Shown: positions 1-13,412 of the stretch, in pieces
How the letters are laid out: each line of letters opens with the position of its first letter
Position numbering within the stretch: the first letter of the stretch is position 1
Assembly: GCA_943138885.2 (NCBI GenBank)
Contig: OW964565.2
Location: 36,723,195-36,787,194, forward strand
From: Tholera decimalis
Lineage: Eukaryota > Arthropoda > Insecta > Lepidoptera > Noctuidae
Direction: 5' to 3'
Length of the DNA stretch: 64,000 nt
Made by a program: the position numbers and the translations under genes
The notes under the pieces: model-generated
Databases searched by the model: none
What the model was told of the DNA's origin: nothing
The model's input: only the letters and a program-made list of their open reading frames with translations

Positions 1-1
1 A

Positions 2-1306
2 AATCATCAAAAGTATATATGGGGCAAAGAATCCAATTCATGGACTTTGAAACCAGGTCAAGAGGTTCCAGGCAGAGAATACAGTTATGAAGATGATACA
101 CATATTTACACAGAATCTGATGGCTCCAAATTTTTCTGGGATGTGGACAAAAAAGCTTGGATACCTAAGGTTGATGATGACTTTTTAGCTTTATATCAAA
201 TGTCCTATGGATTCGTAGATAATACAGCTAAAGATGAAGATAAAAGCAAAGCTGAGGATAAAAAGAAAGAACAGAAAAAGGCTGACCTTGCTACTGGTAT
301 GAAACGGAAAGCTGAACCACAGTGGTTCCAACCGTCAGAAGAGACAAACACCAAGGTCTATGTATCTAATCTACCACAAGACTTAACTGAAGAAGAGTTT
401 GTCAATTTTATGCAAAAATGTGGCCTTGTTGAGCGAGACCCAGCTAATCAAAAGATGAAAGTTAAATTGTACAAAGATAAAGAACATGATTGTTTCAAAG
501 GTGATGCACTGTGTACTTACATTAAAATAGAATCTGTTGATTTAGCATTAAAACTTCTTGATGGAAGTGATTTAAAAGGGAATAAAATCAAAGTGGAAAG
601 GGCATCTTTTCAATTGAAAGGTGATTACAATCCTGCTTTAAAACCAAAGAAGAAAAGGAAAAAAGAACTTGAGAAAATAAAAAAAATGCAGCAGAAGTTG
701 TTTGACTGGAGACCAGAGAAGTTTATTGGAGAAAGATCAAAACATGAAAGGATTGTTATTGTGAAAAACTTGTTCCATCCTACTGATTTTGATCAGGAGG
801 TTCAATTGATTCTGGATTATCAACAAGACTTGAGGGAGGAGTGTGGAAAGTGTGGGGAGGTGAGGAAAGTAGTTATTTATGATAGACATCCTGAGGGAGT
901 GGCCCAAATCACTATGAAGGACCCAGAAATGGCAGATGCTGTTGTTCAACTCATCAATGGGAGGTGGTTTGGCAAACGGCAGATAACCGCTGAGATATGG
1001 GATGGCAGAACAAAGTATAGGATTGCTGAAACTGATTCTGAGATTAGCAAGAGGATAAACAAGTGGGATCAATTTCTGGAAGGCAAGGTAGGTGAAGAAT
1101 CCAAGCAGAGCTCAAAAGATGCAGCTGAGAGTAAAAATGAACAAAATGCTGTTACTGAAGACGCTGCTAAAACAAAAATAGCTGAAGAAATTGTTGACAA
1201 GACAGGTGATACAACCAATAAGATTTCAGATGCAAATAAAACTGAAGTTGCTGATAAAACTATTGAGGTTATGGATGTTGTTGAACCAGGTGGAAAGACA
1301 GAGTAA
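2..1306 (+). CDS. HTATSF1: Tat-SF1 / HTATSF1 homologue (partial, 5' end outside window)
   Basis: U2 snRNP-associated splicing and elongation factor, acting in the nucleus. The frame is open from the left edge, so the start codon lies upstream; 434 residues are visible. After an acidic/aromatic N-terminal part comes an RRM (about nt 353-607, RNP2-like VYVSNLP), a Lys-rich linker, then a second RRM (about nt 749-1000) of the U2AF-homology-motif type: it carries the Arg-X-Phe loop as RWF at 962-970 within NGRWFGKRQ, the signature used to bind ULM ligands such as SF3B1. The last ~80 residues are a Lys/Glu/Ala tail, much shorter than the long acidic tail of the human protein. The Drosophila orthologue is barricade. 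No intron interrupts the visible 1.3 kb. Family assignment is firm; a retrocopy cannot be excluded from this window alone. Confidence 0.93.
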   Translation, partial: NHQKYIWGKESNSWTLKPGQEVPGREYSYEDDTHIYTESDGSKFFWDVDKKAWIPKVDDDFLALYQMSYGFVDNTAKDEDKSKAEDKKKEQKKADLATGMKRKAEPQWFQPSEETNTKVYVSNLPQDLTEEEFVNFMQKCGLVERDPANQKMKVKLYKDKEHDCFKGDALCTYIKIESVDLALKLLDGSDLKGNKIKVERASFQLKGDYNPALKPKKKRKKELEKIKKMQQKLFDWRPEKFIGERSKHERIVIVKNLFHPTDFDQEVQLILDYQQDLREECGKCGEVRKVVIYDRHPEGVAQITMKDPEMADAVVQLINGRWFGKRQITAEIWDGRTKYRIAETDSEISKRINKWDQFLEGKVGEESKQSSKDAAESKNEQNAVTEDAAKTKIAEEIVDKTGDTTNKISDANKTEVADKTIEVMDVVEPGGKTE

Positions 1307-1337
1307 ATTTAGGGTATATTATTTTGATGTAAGTAAT

Positions 1338-1356
1338 AATAAACCATTAAAATAAA
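1338..1356 (+). other. Tandem polyadenylation signals of the HTATSF1 homologue
   Basis: Two AATAAA hexamers (1338-1343 and 1351-1356) lie 32-50 bases after the stop codon and before a T-rich run, as expected for 3' end formation. No genomic poly(A) tract follows, which argues mildly against a recent processed copy. Confidence 0.6.
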
Positions 1357-3076
1357 ACATGTCTTTTTTTTCACACATGGCTCTTGTGAACGATTAATTT
1401 TGGAGTCTTATGACATGGAATGAATATTACTTGTACCCTCAATCTACTAATGCCTTATCTTCAAACTATGTTTAGCCAGACCTTACCTAAGCTTAGTCTT
1501 CTGATACAAGTCCTTGACGTCTTTATGGCAATTTTTATAAATTACAAACAACTTTTCATTATTAATCCTAAATCTAACTGGTCTCCCAAAGCTTTGTCTC
1601 ATAAGGCGGCTAATCATGGCTTACTCTACTATATACATTCCAGTTTTGTTATCCATTGTTAGATACAAATGGATTTTAGACCCATTTCTATAGAGCACCA
1701 AATACTGATTCGGACCAAAACAAGATGAGATAACCCCACAGAGTAAATAGAAATTAAGAAAGAAGAAGACCAGTAGACAGTCTACCTTTCAAACACGACT
1801 GACACAAAGGTTAATAGTTTTTATTTTATTTATTTGAAAAGGCCACTATTAATAAGGACTAATAATAGACCACACGAGTGTAAGGTATAGTTCAGGGTCA
1901 CCCAAAGAGTAAAGTAACTATAGGGGTCACCTCACAACATGACACAAACTCACTTTTTAGGATACTTAATAAATATAGGACTTTATTACTATGCTTAAGA
2001 GGTACCGATTTCTGATAGAAAATATGAATTTTAAATTCTACATTTATAAGGGGTATCTCCATCGATTTAATTACTAAGATGGGGAAGCAGGTGAGAGTCT
2101 GAAACTAGTAAAGTAAAAGTCAGGTTCAAAGTAGTTGGTAAAAGAGTCAGTTGCTACATTCATCCCGTACAAACGTACGAAAAACTTAAATTCCGCTCCA
2201 CTGGTCAGTGAACGCATGTAGACGGGACTCGGGGCCATCAAAGAGAATGTAACAAACTACGTTTTAGGGGCCATATGTGACGTGACGTGACGACAACGGC
2301 CAAAGGAAGACCTACTCACTTTTTTTTATATTAGGGGAACTTTTAAAGGCGCCTGGACGTTTGGGTAAAAAGCTAGGGAGTATGGGCCTTTTACCTCACT
2401 AAACCCACCCTGATGAAAGAAAAAGATGACAGGGCCCGTCATATCTAAAAAGACCAATCTGGAGCCCCCTCTATGCAGTCTGTTAAGGCATATCAGAGGT
2501 AACTGTGAAGGCGTCTTCCTTGAGCATCGCTGGAGGCTGAGCACGTTGGCACATGCTTGGATAGAGACAGAGAGATAACTTGGATAGCAGACAGAGTCTC
2601 CACTCTGAGTTATCTTGATCACATCCGTTGAATTCCAACCAAACACTGGCTCCCTGAATGCAAACATGTCCGATTATTAAAATAACTGTTTAATTTTTGG
2701 AGTAATAAATAAATATGAATTCTAGTAGTTTATGGGTTCTGGCAGAATAGGATATGTCTTTGCATTTCAGCCAAATCTAATTTTAAGAAAAAAGAACGTT
2801 TAGACCATAAACAACAAGCCGTCATGTTGTCTGACACCTGACTTTTTAGTTGCATACACAAATTTATCTAATTCTACGTTTTGTAATCAAAAACGTTCAC
2901 AATAACGCTTGTTATCCAAGTGGCGGATGAATTAAGTTTGCAGCAGTGTATAGTTCTATAATGGGAATCGAGTACGCACGCTGGAATACGCGTATGTACT
3001 TGGAGTGAGGTGTCACGTCTAATCGGGGCTTCTCTAGCGGCCTACTCCATGAATAATAACAGGATAATATGTTAAC
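1357..3076. other. Intergenic region between the HTATSF1 homologue and WDR20
   Basis: No convincing coding sequence. Open frames here (for example 2326-2667 on the minus strand) lack recognisable domains. The last ~150 bases should contain the WDR20 promoter and 5' UTR; I see no clear TATA box. Confidence 0.5.
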
Positions 3077-3358
3077 ATGGCTGTGCAATCGGACTCTGGA
3101 GGAAAGGACGACGTGAAGACACAGTTTGTGACGCGAGAGGGCACATATCGTTTGATGACTTTGTCGGAGTATTCGAGGCCTAATCGAGTTGGTTATACGA
3201 GTGGCTCCGGATCTTCCCATGTGCGTGTGTCGCTGGTCAGCCTGCCGCCGGGGCCTGGGGCCGGAGCGCCTGGCTCCGACGGACAGGGCTCTGACGATAG
3301 GATATGCTTCAACCATGGCAAAGAACTTTATGTTTATGTATACAGAGGTGTTAAAAAG
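3077..3358 (+). CDS. WDR20: WDR20 exon 1 (start codon to residue 94)
   Basis: ATG at 3077; exon ends after YRGVKK at 3358, followed by the donor GTACAG. A Gly/Pro/Ala-rich loop (PPGPGAGAPGSDGQG) replaces a shorter, less biased stretch in vertebrates. Confidence 0.95.
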
Positions 3359-6300
3359 GTACAGTATTTTGTAGTTTCGCGTTCATGTAGACTTGAATTT
3401 TATGTAATACATTTATTTTGTATCAAGCCACATCTGCTTTGCTTACCACATGGATTGCATGAGTGAACTTAGTGAGATTGGAAGCTACTTTATAGCCAGA
3501 TGCCTTTTATCATTAAGTTAGATAAGTTAATATGTTCTAAAATGAGTTGTGAGCATGTAAGATTATTATGATAGACATTCAGGGCTCAATTTTTATTACA
3601 GTAAAATATATAACTAAATATATAATAAAAATATATAACTATATTTTGCAACAAAGTCATATCTAAAGCAAACATTCCATATCTAAAAATAGGATCCAGA
3701 TATAAATAACCTTAATTGGTCATTATAAAGTGGGTGTGTTTATATTATGACATAGCAACATGCTCCTGAGCCGACATACTTTTATCATTTAGTTTTTAAT
3801 AGCCCGAGTTGAAATAATCTTCTGGAACAAACTAAGCCATTGAAAGCAAAACTGACCATATTATGAAAGATGCAATATTGTTTTACATTAATATCTTATC
3901 AACTCAGATAAAAATATTGAATGACTAGCTTCTACCCTCGACTTCGTACGCGTGGGAAGGTTTTCCCGCGCAAATCCCGATCCCGTGGGAATTTTGGGAT
4001 AAAAAGTAGCCTATGTGTTATTCCAGGCTGCCAACTATCTACTTACCAAATTTCATTCAGATACGTTCAGTAGTTTTTGCGTGAAAGAGTAACAAACATC
4101 CATCCATCCTCACAAACTTTCGCATTTATAATATTAGTAGGATTTGTCGGACAAATAGAAAAGAAAACCTCATATCACTTTGTTAAATAGTAATGTTTTA
4201 GTAAATTGTTAAAATGACCAGTGGTGGCACAATAGTCACACTGAAAGACTGCAAGATGTAGGTTGTGAGGTCACATCTAGGTAGGCACATTACTTTGTGT
4301 AATTTGTATCATTACCACTGCTCGGACTCTCAAAATGGTGGAGAAAAATATTGTGAGGAAACCGGGGAGTCGTAGGATTTCACTCCCTCTCATAAAGATG
4401 GCCTGTGTCCTAACTGTGAGAATGTTATAACCAGGGGTCAGAATTAGTTAGAGTTATTTATGTACTTTCATCAAAATGTTGATATTAATATGGATCTTCC
4501 CGGGACTTCTAATAGACAATCCCGTGTGACCAATATTATTATGTAAATTTGGCAATGTCGTGCATGCAGAGGTTTAAGTTGTGTAAAAGTAAATAACTTT
4601 TTATGTAAAAATCATGGGATTTTTCTGCTATTCAAAATTAATCCCGGGATTTGGGGCATATCCACTTTATTCTTTCGTTGTATGAAATCAGTGTAACTAC
4701 ATAAATAACTCTACCTAATTCCAACCTCTGGTTATAAGCTGACTATGTTACGTGATATGTTGTTAAAATTCTCTAATTCAATTATATGAAATAAACTAAC
4801 AGCCCAGTTAGCTACTTCCATTGCCAATTTCATTCAAAACCACCCAGTACTTTCGAAGATTAGTGTGTTTAAATAAACAAACAAACTTTTCCACTTTATA
4901 ATATTTCTAGATATTCATTCATTCTACTTTTTCATTTCTGCCACACATTCTGCTTTTCATGTTGTTTGTAAATATTTTGATGATTACTTTTAATAGTATA
5001 AAGTAGTTAAGTCTCCTAACGCACTGAACTCACACATTTGTACGTCCGACAGGGCATGTCACTATATTACACACTTCCTCGGCAGGCGGCAGATCTCACG
5101 AAGCCAGTTGACAAGAAGATGTACAAAGGGACTAACCCAACATGTCATGACTTCAACACCGTTACGATGACACCTGATAGTGTATCGCTAGTTATAGGAT
5201 TTTCTACCGGCCAAATACAACTAATAGACCCTATTAAGAAAGAATTAAGTAAATTGTACAATGAAGAGGTGAGTTGTATTTTTATTAGTACTATTATTAA
5301 ATATTATTTTTTATTTCTTTTATTGTAAACCAAACAAGACATAGTACATAGACACAAATTATTTCATGTTTGAAGGGGAGCTTAAAACAGTTGTTACTAC
5401 TAACTAGGAAATACCCAATTGGAAAAAACATAATTGGTTTTAATTCTGTATATAAGTGAGTGCAATTTTCAACCGACGACAAAAAGAGGAGGTTATCAAT
5501 TCGACGCGTATATATATATATATATATATTTTTTTTTTAATGTATGATCATCGATTACTCGAAGACGGCTGAACCGATTTGGAAAATTCTTTTTTTAATT
5601 GAAAGGGTATACTTCGATACTGGTCCCATTTTCATAAACGTCAGGATCTGATGATGGGATCCTGGAGAAATCGAGGGAACTCTTCAAATATTATAGGCAC
5701 ACCTATGTCGTTTTGGGTATTTATTATAGTAACTTGTGCAGTTGCTCTCAAAAAGTACCATTTGAGGAAGTGGAACTGATGATGAAGACCACAGATGGCC
5801 GCCGAAACTACTCAATAATAAGTATTGAGTGGATTGCGATTCGATTACTTGAATATGGATGTTACGCACTTTATGCTCGTCACAATGCATATGGTGATGT
5901 AGAGCTGATGGTGAAGTACCAGGAGAACTCCTCAACAATTAACGGCCCAGCATTGGGAAAAGCAATATTTTGTAAAAGGTTATAAGTAGTTGATAATTAG
6001 GCTCTTGTAACTAGGTAAATTAAAAATAGACCAACTAAAAAGAGTGAAATAAAAACTTACCAAAAAATTAAACCGACTCCCAAAAAACACTGCAAAGTGA
6101 AAAATAACTTTAATTTCGGAAGTCGGTGCCAAAAACGAAAATACAAAACTAAAGACACCGACTACCGAAATTAAAGTTATTTTTCACTTTGCAGTGTTTT
6201 TTGGGAGTCGGTTTAATTTTTTGGTAAAAAGTTTTTTTTGTAATTCTTTTTACTTTTAGCAGTCATACAGTACGACCGTTCTAACTTGACGAGCGTGAAG

Positions 6301-9300
6301 TTAGGCAAAATCAAGTTTCAAAAAAAATAAATGCAATTAGCAGTTGTTATTCCTGTTAACAACTGTTATTGGCATTTATTTTTTTAAAACCTTTATTTTT
6401 GTACGAGTGCACAAGCGCTAAAGTGCGCTTGTGCACTCGTTCGTTCACACAAAAATAAAGGTAAGTTAGGCTCTGTGAACTTTATCGCAGAGCCTAACTT
6501 CACGTTCGCCAAGTTAGAACGGCCGCATTGTACATGAGAAAACTGTCTGAATCATAAAAATCAAATTTATTTCAAATAACATAATTTTTAGTCAATGTGC
6601 ATAGAATTCACATCAATAGTGTATTATTGATATATATTATATTTATTGTAATAGATTGTATTTTATTTGTATGGGCCATATTGCCTGAAACATATAAATT
6701 GATTGATTGATTACAAGCAATCTTGTTAACCCCTCCAACTAAGCTAAATATGCTTGTGTCTGGAGTGAGTTCATGGCAGTAGTGTAATAATCGGGTTTCT
6801 ACCTGTGATCTCTCGAGCACAAGGCCCTCACCTTAGCTGCTTCAATATGAACTAATATCTTATTTGCCCGTGCCGTTATTTCCCATGTCTTTTGGCGTCA
6901 GCCCTCCTAGTCTACGCCACTCATGTGATTTCTGGTTGCAGTCTTATAGTCCCCATCCAGGTAGTCGGCGGTCTACCTCGGCCTCGCTTAGGGTCTGCGA
7001 TGTCCATGACTCTTGTAATGCTTGTCATTTCGCGCCGCATAATATGACCATAACACCGCAGACGAGTCTCAGCGAGTTTCTCAACCATGCTTGCAACTTG
7101 CAACTTTTAATGTAACCCGAATATGCTATATGCTATGACTATATCTTTAAGTATTTTTTTATCCACCTTTTATCTTCATTTCTGTCACGTGGAGTTTTTG
7201 TTCTTCCGCTTTGCGCATTGGCCAGTATTCGGACCCGTAAAGTAGGGCAGGTCCAATTGCCCGCTTGTATACGTTACCCTTGACAGGTATCCTATGGTCG
7301 CAAATCGCTGGCTTTCAATGTCTTTAATAACGCGAGCGTCGAACGTTAATACTTGCAGTAACTGCTTTCAGTGGAATGGATCCTATACACGGTGGCGGTG
7401 TTACAACGGTCGTTGAATTCGATAGGTTGCAATACATATATTCCGTTTTAGATTGAACCAATATGATCTAATGTGAATGGAAAAAAAACGCGTAACTTAT
7501 ACTGCATATCTACACTAAGATTTAACTTAAGCTCATAGTACTTGCCTCGAGAAGTCGAGGCGCGGCGGGAAGAGCTCCGGCGCGATCTCAGGGCAGTATG
7601 GAGGCAATGACTGTCGCAACCGTCGGCCGGGCACGCCGCAATTGCGGCGGTAAGACCCCTCTTTGAGGAGTGGCTAGATCGGCGTCACGGCGTCCTGACC
7701 TACCGCATGACGCAGGTCCTCACCGGACACGGAAGTTTCGGGAGGTACCTGTGTCTGATGGGAAAGGAAGAAACGCCTGGGTGTCACCACTGCGAGGGTC
7801 GCCCTGAGGACACAGTAGAGCACACGGTGCAGGACTGCCCAGCTTGGGCAGAGCACCGACGTGTCCTCACGGTGGCGATAGGCGGAGACCTCCCGCGCCC
7901 GGCATTGGTCGAGGCCATGCTGCGGGGCGAGAGGGAGTTTGAAGCGGTCGCCTCCTTCTGCGAAGCAGTCATGCTTCCGAAGGAGGAGGCGGGCCGTATA
8001 AGGGAGAGGACGGCGTCCTCCCTCCAGCCCAGCTGCAGTGGTAGACGTCGGACGTCGGCCGACGATCTCCGGCCACCGTAGGCGCGGGCATGCGGACAGC
8101 GAGTAAAGGGCAACTCACTGTCCGACCATGGACCATGCCCGGGTCGACGGCGCGTTGTGTTCCACGCGCGCCTCAAAGAGCGTCAGCAACATGACGAGGC
8201 CCCCCCTGCAGAGGGCCGAAGCCTGCCGGGGTCGTGGGACTTATCCCATTACCGTGACCCCGGTACGTAAAGGGTTATTGAAGGAACACCGTGGATTTTA
8301 GTCAGTAAAAGTCTGACAGTCCCTCCCACCCTGCCCGGGGTGGGAGGACTTATTTGAGAATTTTAACACGCTAAAAAAAAAAAAAGCTCATAGTACTAAT
8401 GTGTATTGAGCTCAAGTAAACAAAACATCTTCAGTCCTCTATTTTGCATATAATAAACACAGGTTTTGTTACCAACATATAGTTCATTCAAATGTTATAA
8501 TTTACTATAGTATATAATTTACCCTTTCTTAGAAAGCCTTGAGGTGTTCAAGAAATCTGCTTTAAATAGAAATGAATAGTTTGTTATAGACATAATTATT
8601 CTATTGAAGTGAGCGGGTTCATGGTGAATGGTGAAGCCTTATAGACCATAGAGTCTAATACTCCGAAAGAAACTACCCACGTGAACTCACGCAGACTTGT
8701 GCAGGCGCGGTCTGAAGTCACAGGGGGGTCACAGGGGACACGACCCCCCCCCCCCCCCAAATCGTACACGAAACTCTAAAATCTAAAATTTTTCATAATA
8801 AGACGTTCCAAATATTATCTTACTTCCATTTGTTTTATAATGTGTGCGATAAAATTTGTATTGTGCAATAAAGAAAACTCAAATACTCGACAATATTTTA
8901 TTGTTAATGTCCTCCCCCAAAATTCCAGGCAGCGACCGTACCTGGACTTGACGAAACCGCGGCAGCGCTTAAATTTTCTTCAACGCAGTCCCTGACTGCT
9001 TTAACGCAGCTCCTCAACTGTAAATGTGTAGCAGCACGCCATTTAGCAATACCCTATTCTATAACGGATTTGGTTTCCGTTGCCCATTCCATCCAGTGAG
9101 AGTTTAGTCAGGTAGTTCTTTTATTGTTGATCAAAGAAAAATATAGGCAAGCTTCACAATCTGGCTCACCGGCGAATCGTTGCTTGCCTGTCTATCTTCT
9201 ACAGATTGTACTTCGGAGAGTGTGCGCAGGAGCTCCACGACCTAATCCCATCATCCCCCTTTTACTACCGGTCTACCAGAAGTACCGCAGGATACCATCC

Positions 9301-12300
9301 ACACTTGATCGATATACCGTCTTGTCGTACTAAGCGCTTTTCTTCAACATTCATTGTGCACACAGCCAAGGTGTGGAACTCTCTGCCGGCTTCTGTATTC
9401 CCTGCCACATATGACCCGTCAGCCTTTAAAGCAAGAGTGAACGGGCATTTTCTGTGCTCGCTCGTTCGATCGTAGACCTCATCTTACACTTACCATCAGG
9501 TGTGATGAGGTCAAGAGCGGGCTCATTCGTAATAAAAAAAATAGTTATAATATAGCATTATAGATAAGTTTATGTAGTAGTATGTAGAGTATAAATCACA
9601 CTTGGTCGGTTTTTTGGGTTCCATGATTTTTGTATTGGTGCTAAAAGTTGTGTTCCTTCCTCCGAGAGGCGGCTCTTATTTAAGGTCAAGAAACCGTTAT
9701 CGAGGTTGGGCTGTAGATAGGGGACTGACCTAACATATCGATATTTTTCTGTGCCTTGGAAAGCACGTTGAGCTGTTGGTCCTGGTTGGCATTTGTGTCA
9801 GCTTTGACTGTCGTTACTACAAGTTGGAATTCAGATAATCCGACGACAGTCTTACCAAGGAGTATCGTGTTACCCAGCTACTGGGTAGTGGAGGTCAGAT
9901 ATGCACACGCTTCTTTTAAACACTAATAACACAGGCCGACAAAATTTTTAACCAGAAACCAGACTATACAACTTGTAACGGAAACCCCATATCTATCCAA
10001 AAGGACTGAAGACAACATCTAGTATGGAGTCTCTAATGAAAAGTTTCAGCTCAAAATAAGTGACTCACAGAATTGACCACAAATTATTGGTTTCATATGT
10101 TTCTTGAATACCAGTAATAACAAACGTGTCACAGCACTATGAGGGTCATCACTTTCCACGTCACTTGCCAATAAAACGATAATTCTCTTCGTTCTTTTAA
10201 TTTCAAAATTCGGCCTCTGGTATCAATGTATTGAAATTTCTAATATGCTCCACACATGTAGACATAGGATTACAAAACCCTTGCCATATCGTTTGTTATC
10301 ATCCAAAGAAGCCGTGCACTTGGTATGTATATACCCTTTAAATTACACGTTGTATATTTCCGAAGGTTTTCGATGCGCTGAATCCAAATCTGGCGGTATA
10401 CGATACAAACATGAAATCTTCAAAATGCGATACCTATCTCAGCGAAATAAAATATATTTGAGCAAACTCAAAAGCATTTGAAAGAGGAAGACTTTCTTTA
10501 ATATACCTTTATTTTTTTTTAGAAAAAATAAGTCGTGAGTCTACATATCCTCAAAATCGGGCAAAAACGGTACTATTTGCACTTTTAGGTTAGGATATCT
10601 CAGAAACCTGACGTGATAGAGCGATTATGAGGCCAGATTCAGATTCAGTGCATCGAAAACCTTCGGAAATGTATAGTCTAGTTTCTGGTTAAGAAGTTTG
10701 GGTAAATTTTGTTGGCCTGTGTAATTAGCTGCATCCGGTTAGACTTTCTAGTCTAACCGACCGACCCCGACATAGTCCGACATAGTCTGGAAAGGCAAAC
10801 AGATCCATTTTTTTTGTTTATTGATAATAGGCTCGCGTTTGACCACCATCTCACCTGATGGTAATTGATGATGTGGTCGAAGATGGAGCATGCTTGCCTA
10901 GAAGTAACCTATTCACTCTTGACTTAAACACCCCTAGGTTATAGCTATCGGGAAACACAGACTCCGGCAGGGAATTCCACTCCTTAGCCGTACACACAAT
11001 GAAAGTATTCCCAAAACGTTTTGTGCGTATGGGTGGGAGACCACCATGTAAAAATGGCGCATCGCCGTTTGTCTTGTAGTCCGATGATGGAACGGGCTCG
11101 GTGGAATTAGATTGTGTAATTCCACCGCACACTCCCCGAAATGTAACCGATAGAAAACCGATAGACTTGCAACTCGTCGTCAATGTTCAAGGCTCTGGAG
11201 CTTTGACTCGACCAGTGCATCGTTGTCAATGAGTCTTTTGGCTCGTTTCTCGATAGACTCAAGCGCGTCCAGTTGGTATTTGGCAGATCCATCCCAAAGA
11301 TGAGAGCAGTACTCCATACACGACCGAACCTGGGCTTGATTCAGATTGAGCAGCTGTTCGGGCGTGAACTTTTCTCACAGTTGATGCTGAACATCTCTAC
11401 GTGTGTGTAGAAACTACTCAAGAGAGATATATTATAGTAGCAGTCCTGTGCACTTTATGACGCTATGACGCTAAAAACATAACCTTCTTTTTCAGTCGTA
11501 AAAAGCCTATAGCCTAGCCGACCCTAGCCTACCTTCCTCAAGCTTCAAGCTACTTCGAAACAAACAGTTTTTTTTTCTTTATATTATTAGTAGAGATAGA
11601 TTATAATATATCTCTCTTGAGTAGTTTCTACGTGACTATACAGGGCTACTGGTAACTCGACGAATTCCTTGCAGGACGTCATATTAGGGTTAAAATGCAA
11701 CAAATTAAGCCGCCAAATGTTCTACCGAAATTCAGTAGTTTTTGAGTTAGTTAGATTTTTCGTTTTTAAATGAAAAATCCCAAATTAAATCAATTTAAAA
11801 ATGATTTACGACGCGACTGTACTGAAATTTAAGTTATTATCATAGTTGATGACGAAGCAGATTTATGTTAATAATGAAAAGTTCAAAAAAGCCTTAAACC
11901 TTGGCAAATATCACTAACCAAACATTTTTTTTGTAAGTTTTGTTATTACTTCATATAAAATGTTGTCTAATGCAAAAAAAATGAATGGCTTAATTTGTGG
12001 CATTTTAACCCTACTATGACGTCCTGCAAGGAATACGTCGAGTTACCAGTAGCCCTGTATACATTCCTCTCGCCCTTTCGCTATCAAATTCTATTACAGA
12101 CGCCATTTAAATGATGTCACAGAGATGTACCTACGTCATAGACAATTTACAACACATTAGGATACCGTCGCCCTTTATCCTAAGTGTTAGATAGAGCGTG
12201 AAGTGCCAACATATTACTGTGCTGCATTATCACTAGCCGGTGATATGAGCAACATCCTCTATATCGTATTACATGTTCTGTTATATAATGTTACGTTGAA

Positions 12301-13374
12301 ATAGGGTATGTTGATAAGGTCTGCTATCTATCTATATATACTTATTAAGCTAATATTTTTTTATATTAATTCAGTCGTTATTACGGACGCGATTTTCCCT
12401 GCGTAAGATCCCGTATTTCCCGTAATTCCTTACGGGATAGTGCCTATATGTTGCCCTACGACCTTCACTATTTTTAGTGAAAGTCCCGTCAAAATCGATT
12501 CGGCCGTTCCAGAGATTAGCCCGGACAAACGGATAGACCGACAGTCTGGCAAAATGAAAAAAAGTTGATTTCTGTTTTAGCATCATGTAAATAGCAACCC
12601 ACCAAAAACATAAATGTGAAAATGGGAGCCAAGTTCAATTGTCGACTTCGCCAACAAAAGACTTGAGATCTAAATGTGTGCCAAGTTCTGTAGACAATCC
12701 TGAAATTTATTCATAAGAACGTATAACATTCTTAAGTAAACTTGAAACTCAATTTCTTGTTTTTTTTTTCTGCTAGAATAATGTTTATTTAAAAATATGA
12801 CTTTTTCAATTAGAATAGTCGAATTATTTACACAAAGCAAAGAGCTTATGATCAATTGAACCTCATCATTTGACTTGGCTAGTTTTTAGTGTTTAAGTTG
12901 AATAGATTTTGAGTTATGAAGGGGTCAAAAGTGGCTCCAAATGGTTCGTGTAATACTACACACGGCCGCTGCTCGCCAGTTCTCTTTGCTTTAACTTGGC
13001 TTGACACGCTGCCGCGTGTCTAGATAGGCAGTTGAGTAAATACAGAAATCACAGGCGTAAATACTTTCTTTGTGCTTTTAGAAGACTCTGAGAAACTTAT
13101 CTTTTAATATTTAGTGTTTATCTTTTGCATTATCTTTGAGACCGACACGAAATTAATTATGCAGATTTAGATTGGTAATCGACCCTGATTGTATAAGTTT
13201 GTAAACTTTAATTAATAACATGGTATAAAATTATAATTTGGTTGGTAATTTAAATTCGAATATTTTTGGGTCGTGAGAACATTAGAAAGTTTAAATTGTT
13301 AATGGAGTGAGAGATTGCGTAAGGTTGACTTGCATTGCTGTTATGCCTTCGCTACTACGTATAATACATACAAA

Positions 13375-13412
<38 letters not shown>

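Noticed and set aside
737..1072. Minus-strand frame of 111 codons opposite HTATSF1
   Set aside because: Shadow of the UHM-coding region; no domain of its own.
2912..3316. Minus-strand frame of 134 codons opposite WDR20 exon 1
   Set aside because: Shadow of the GC-rich exon; WDR20 homology is unambiguous on the plus strand.
5684..5985. An 84-90 codon frame shared by several loci (5684-5985, 13930-14133, 34944-35198)
   Set aside because: The frame is open on both strands and lies entirely inside repeat family E; similarity between copies at DNA level explains it.
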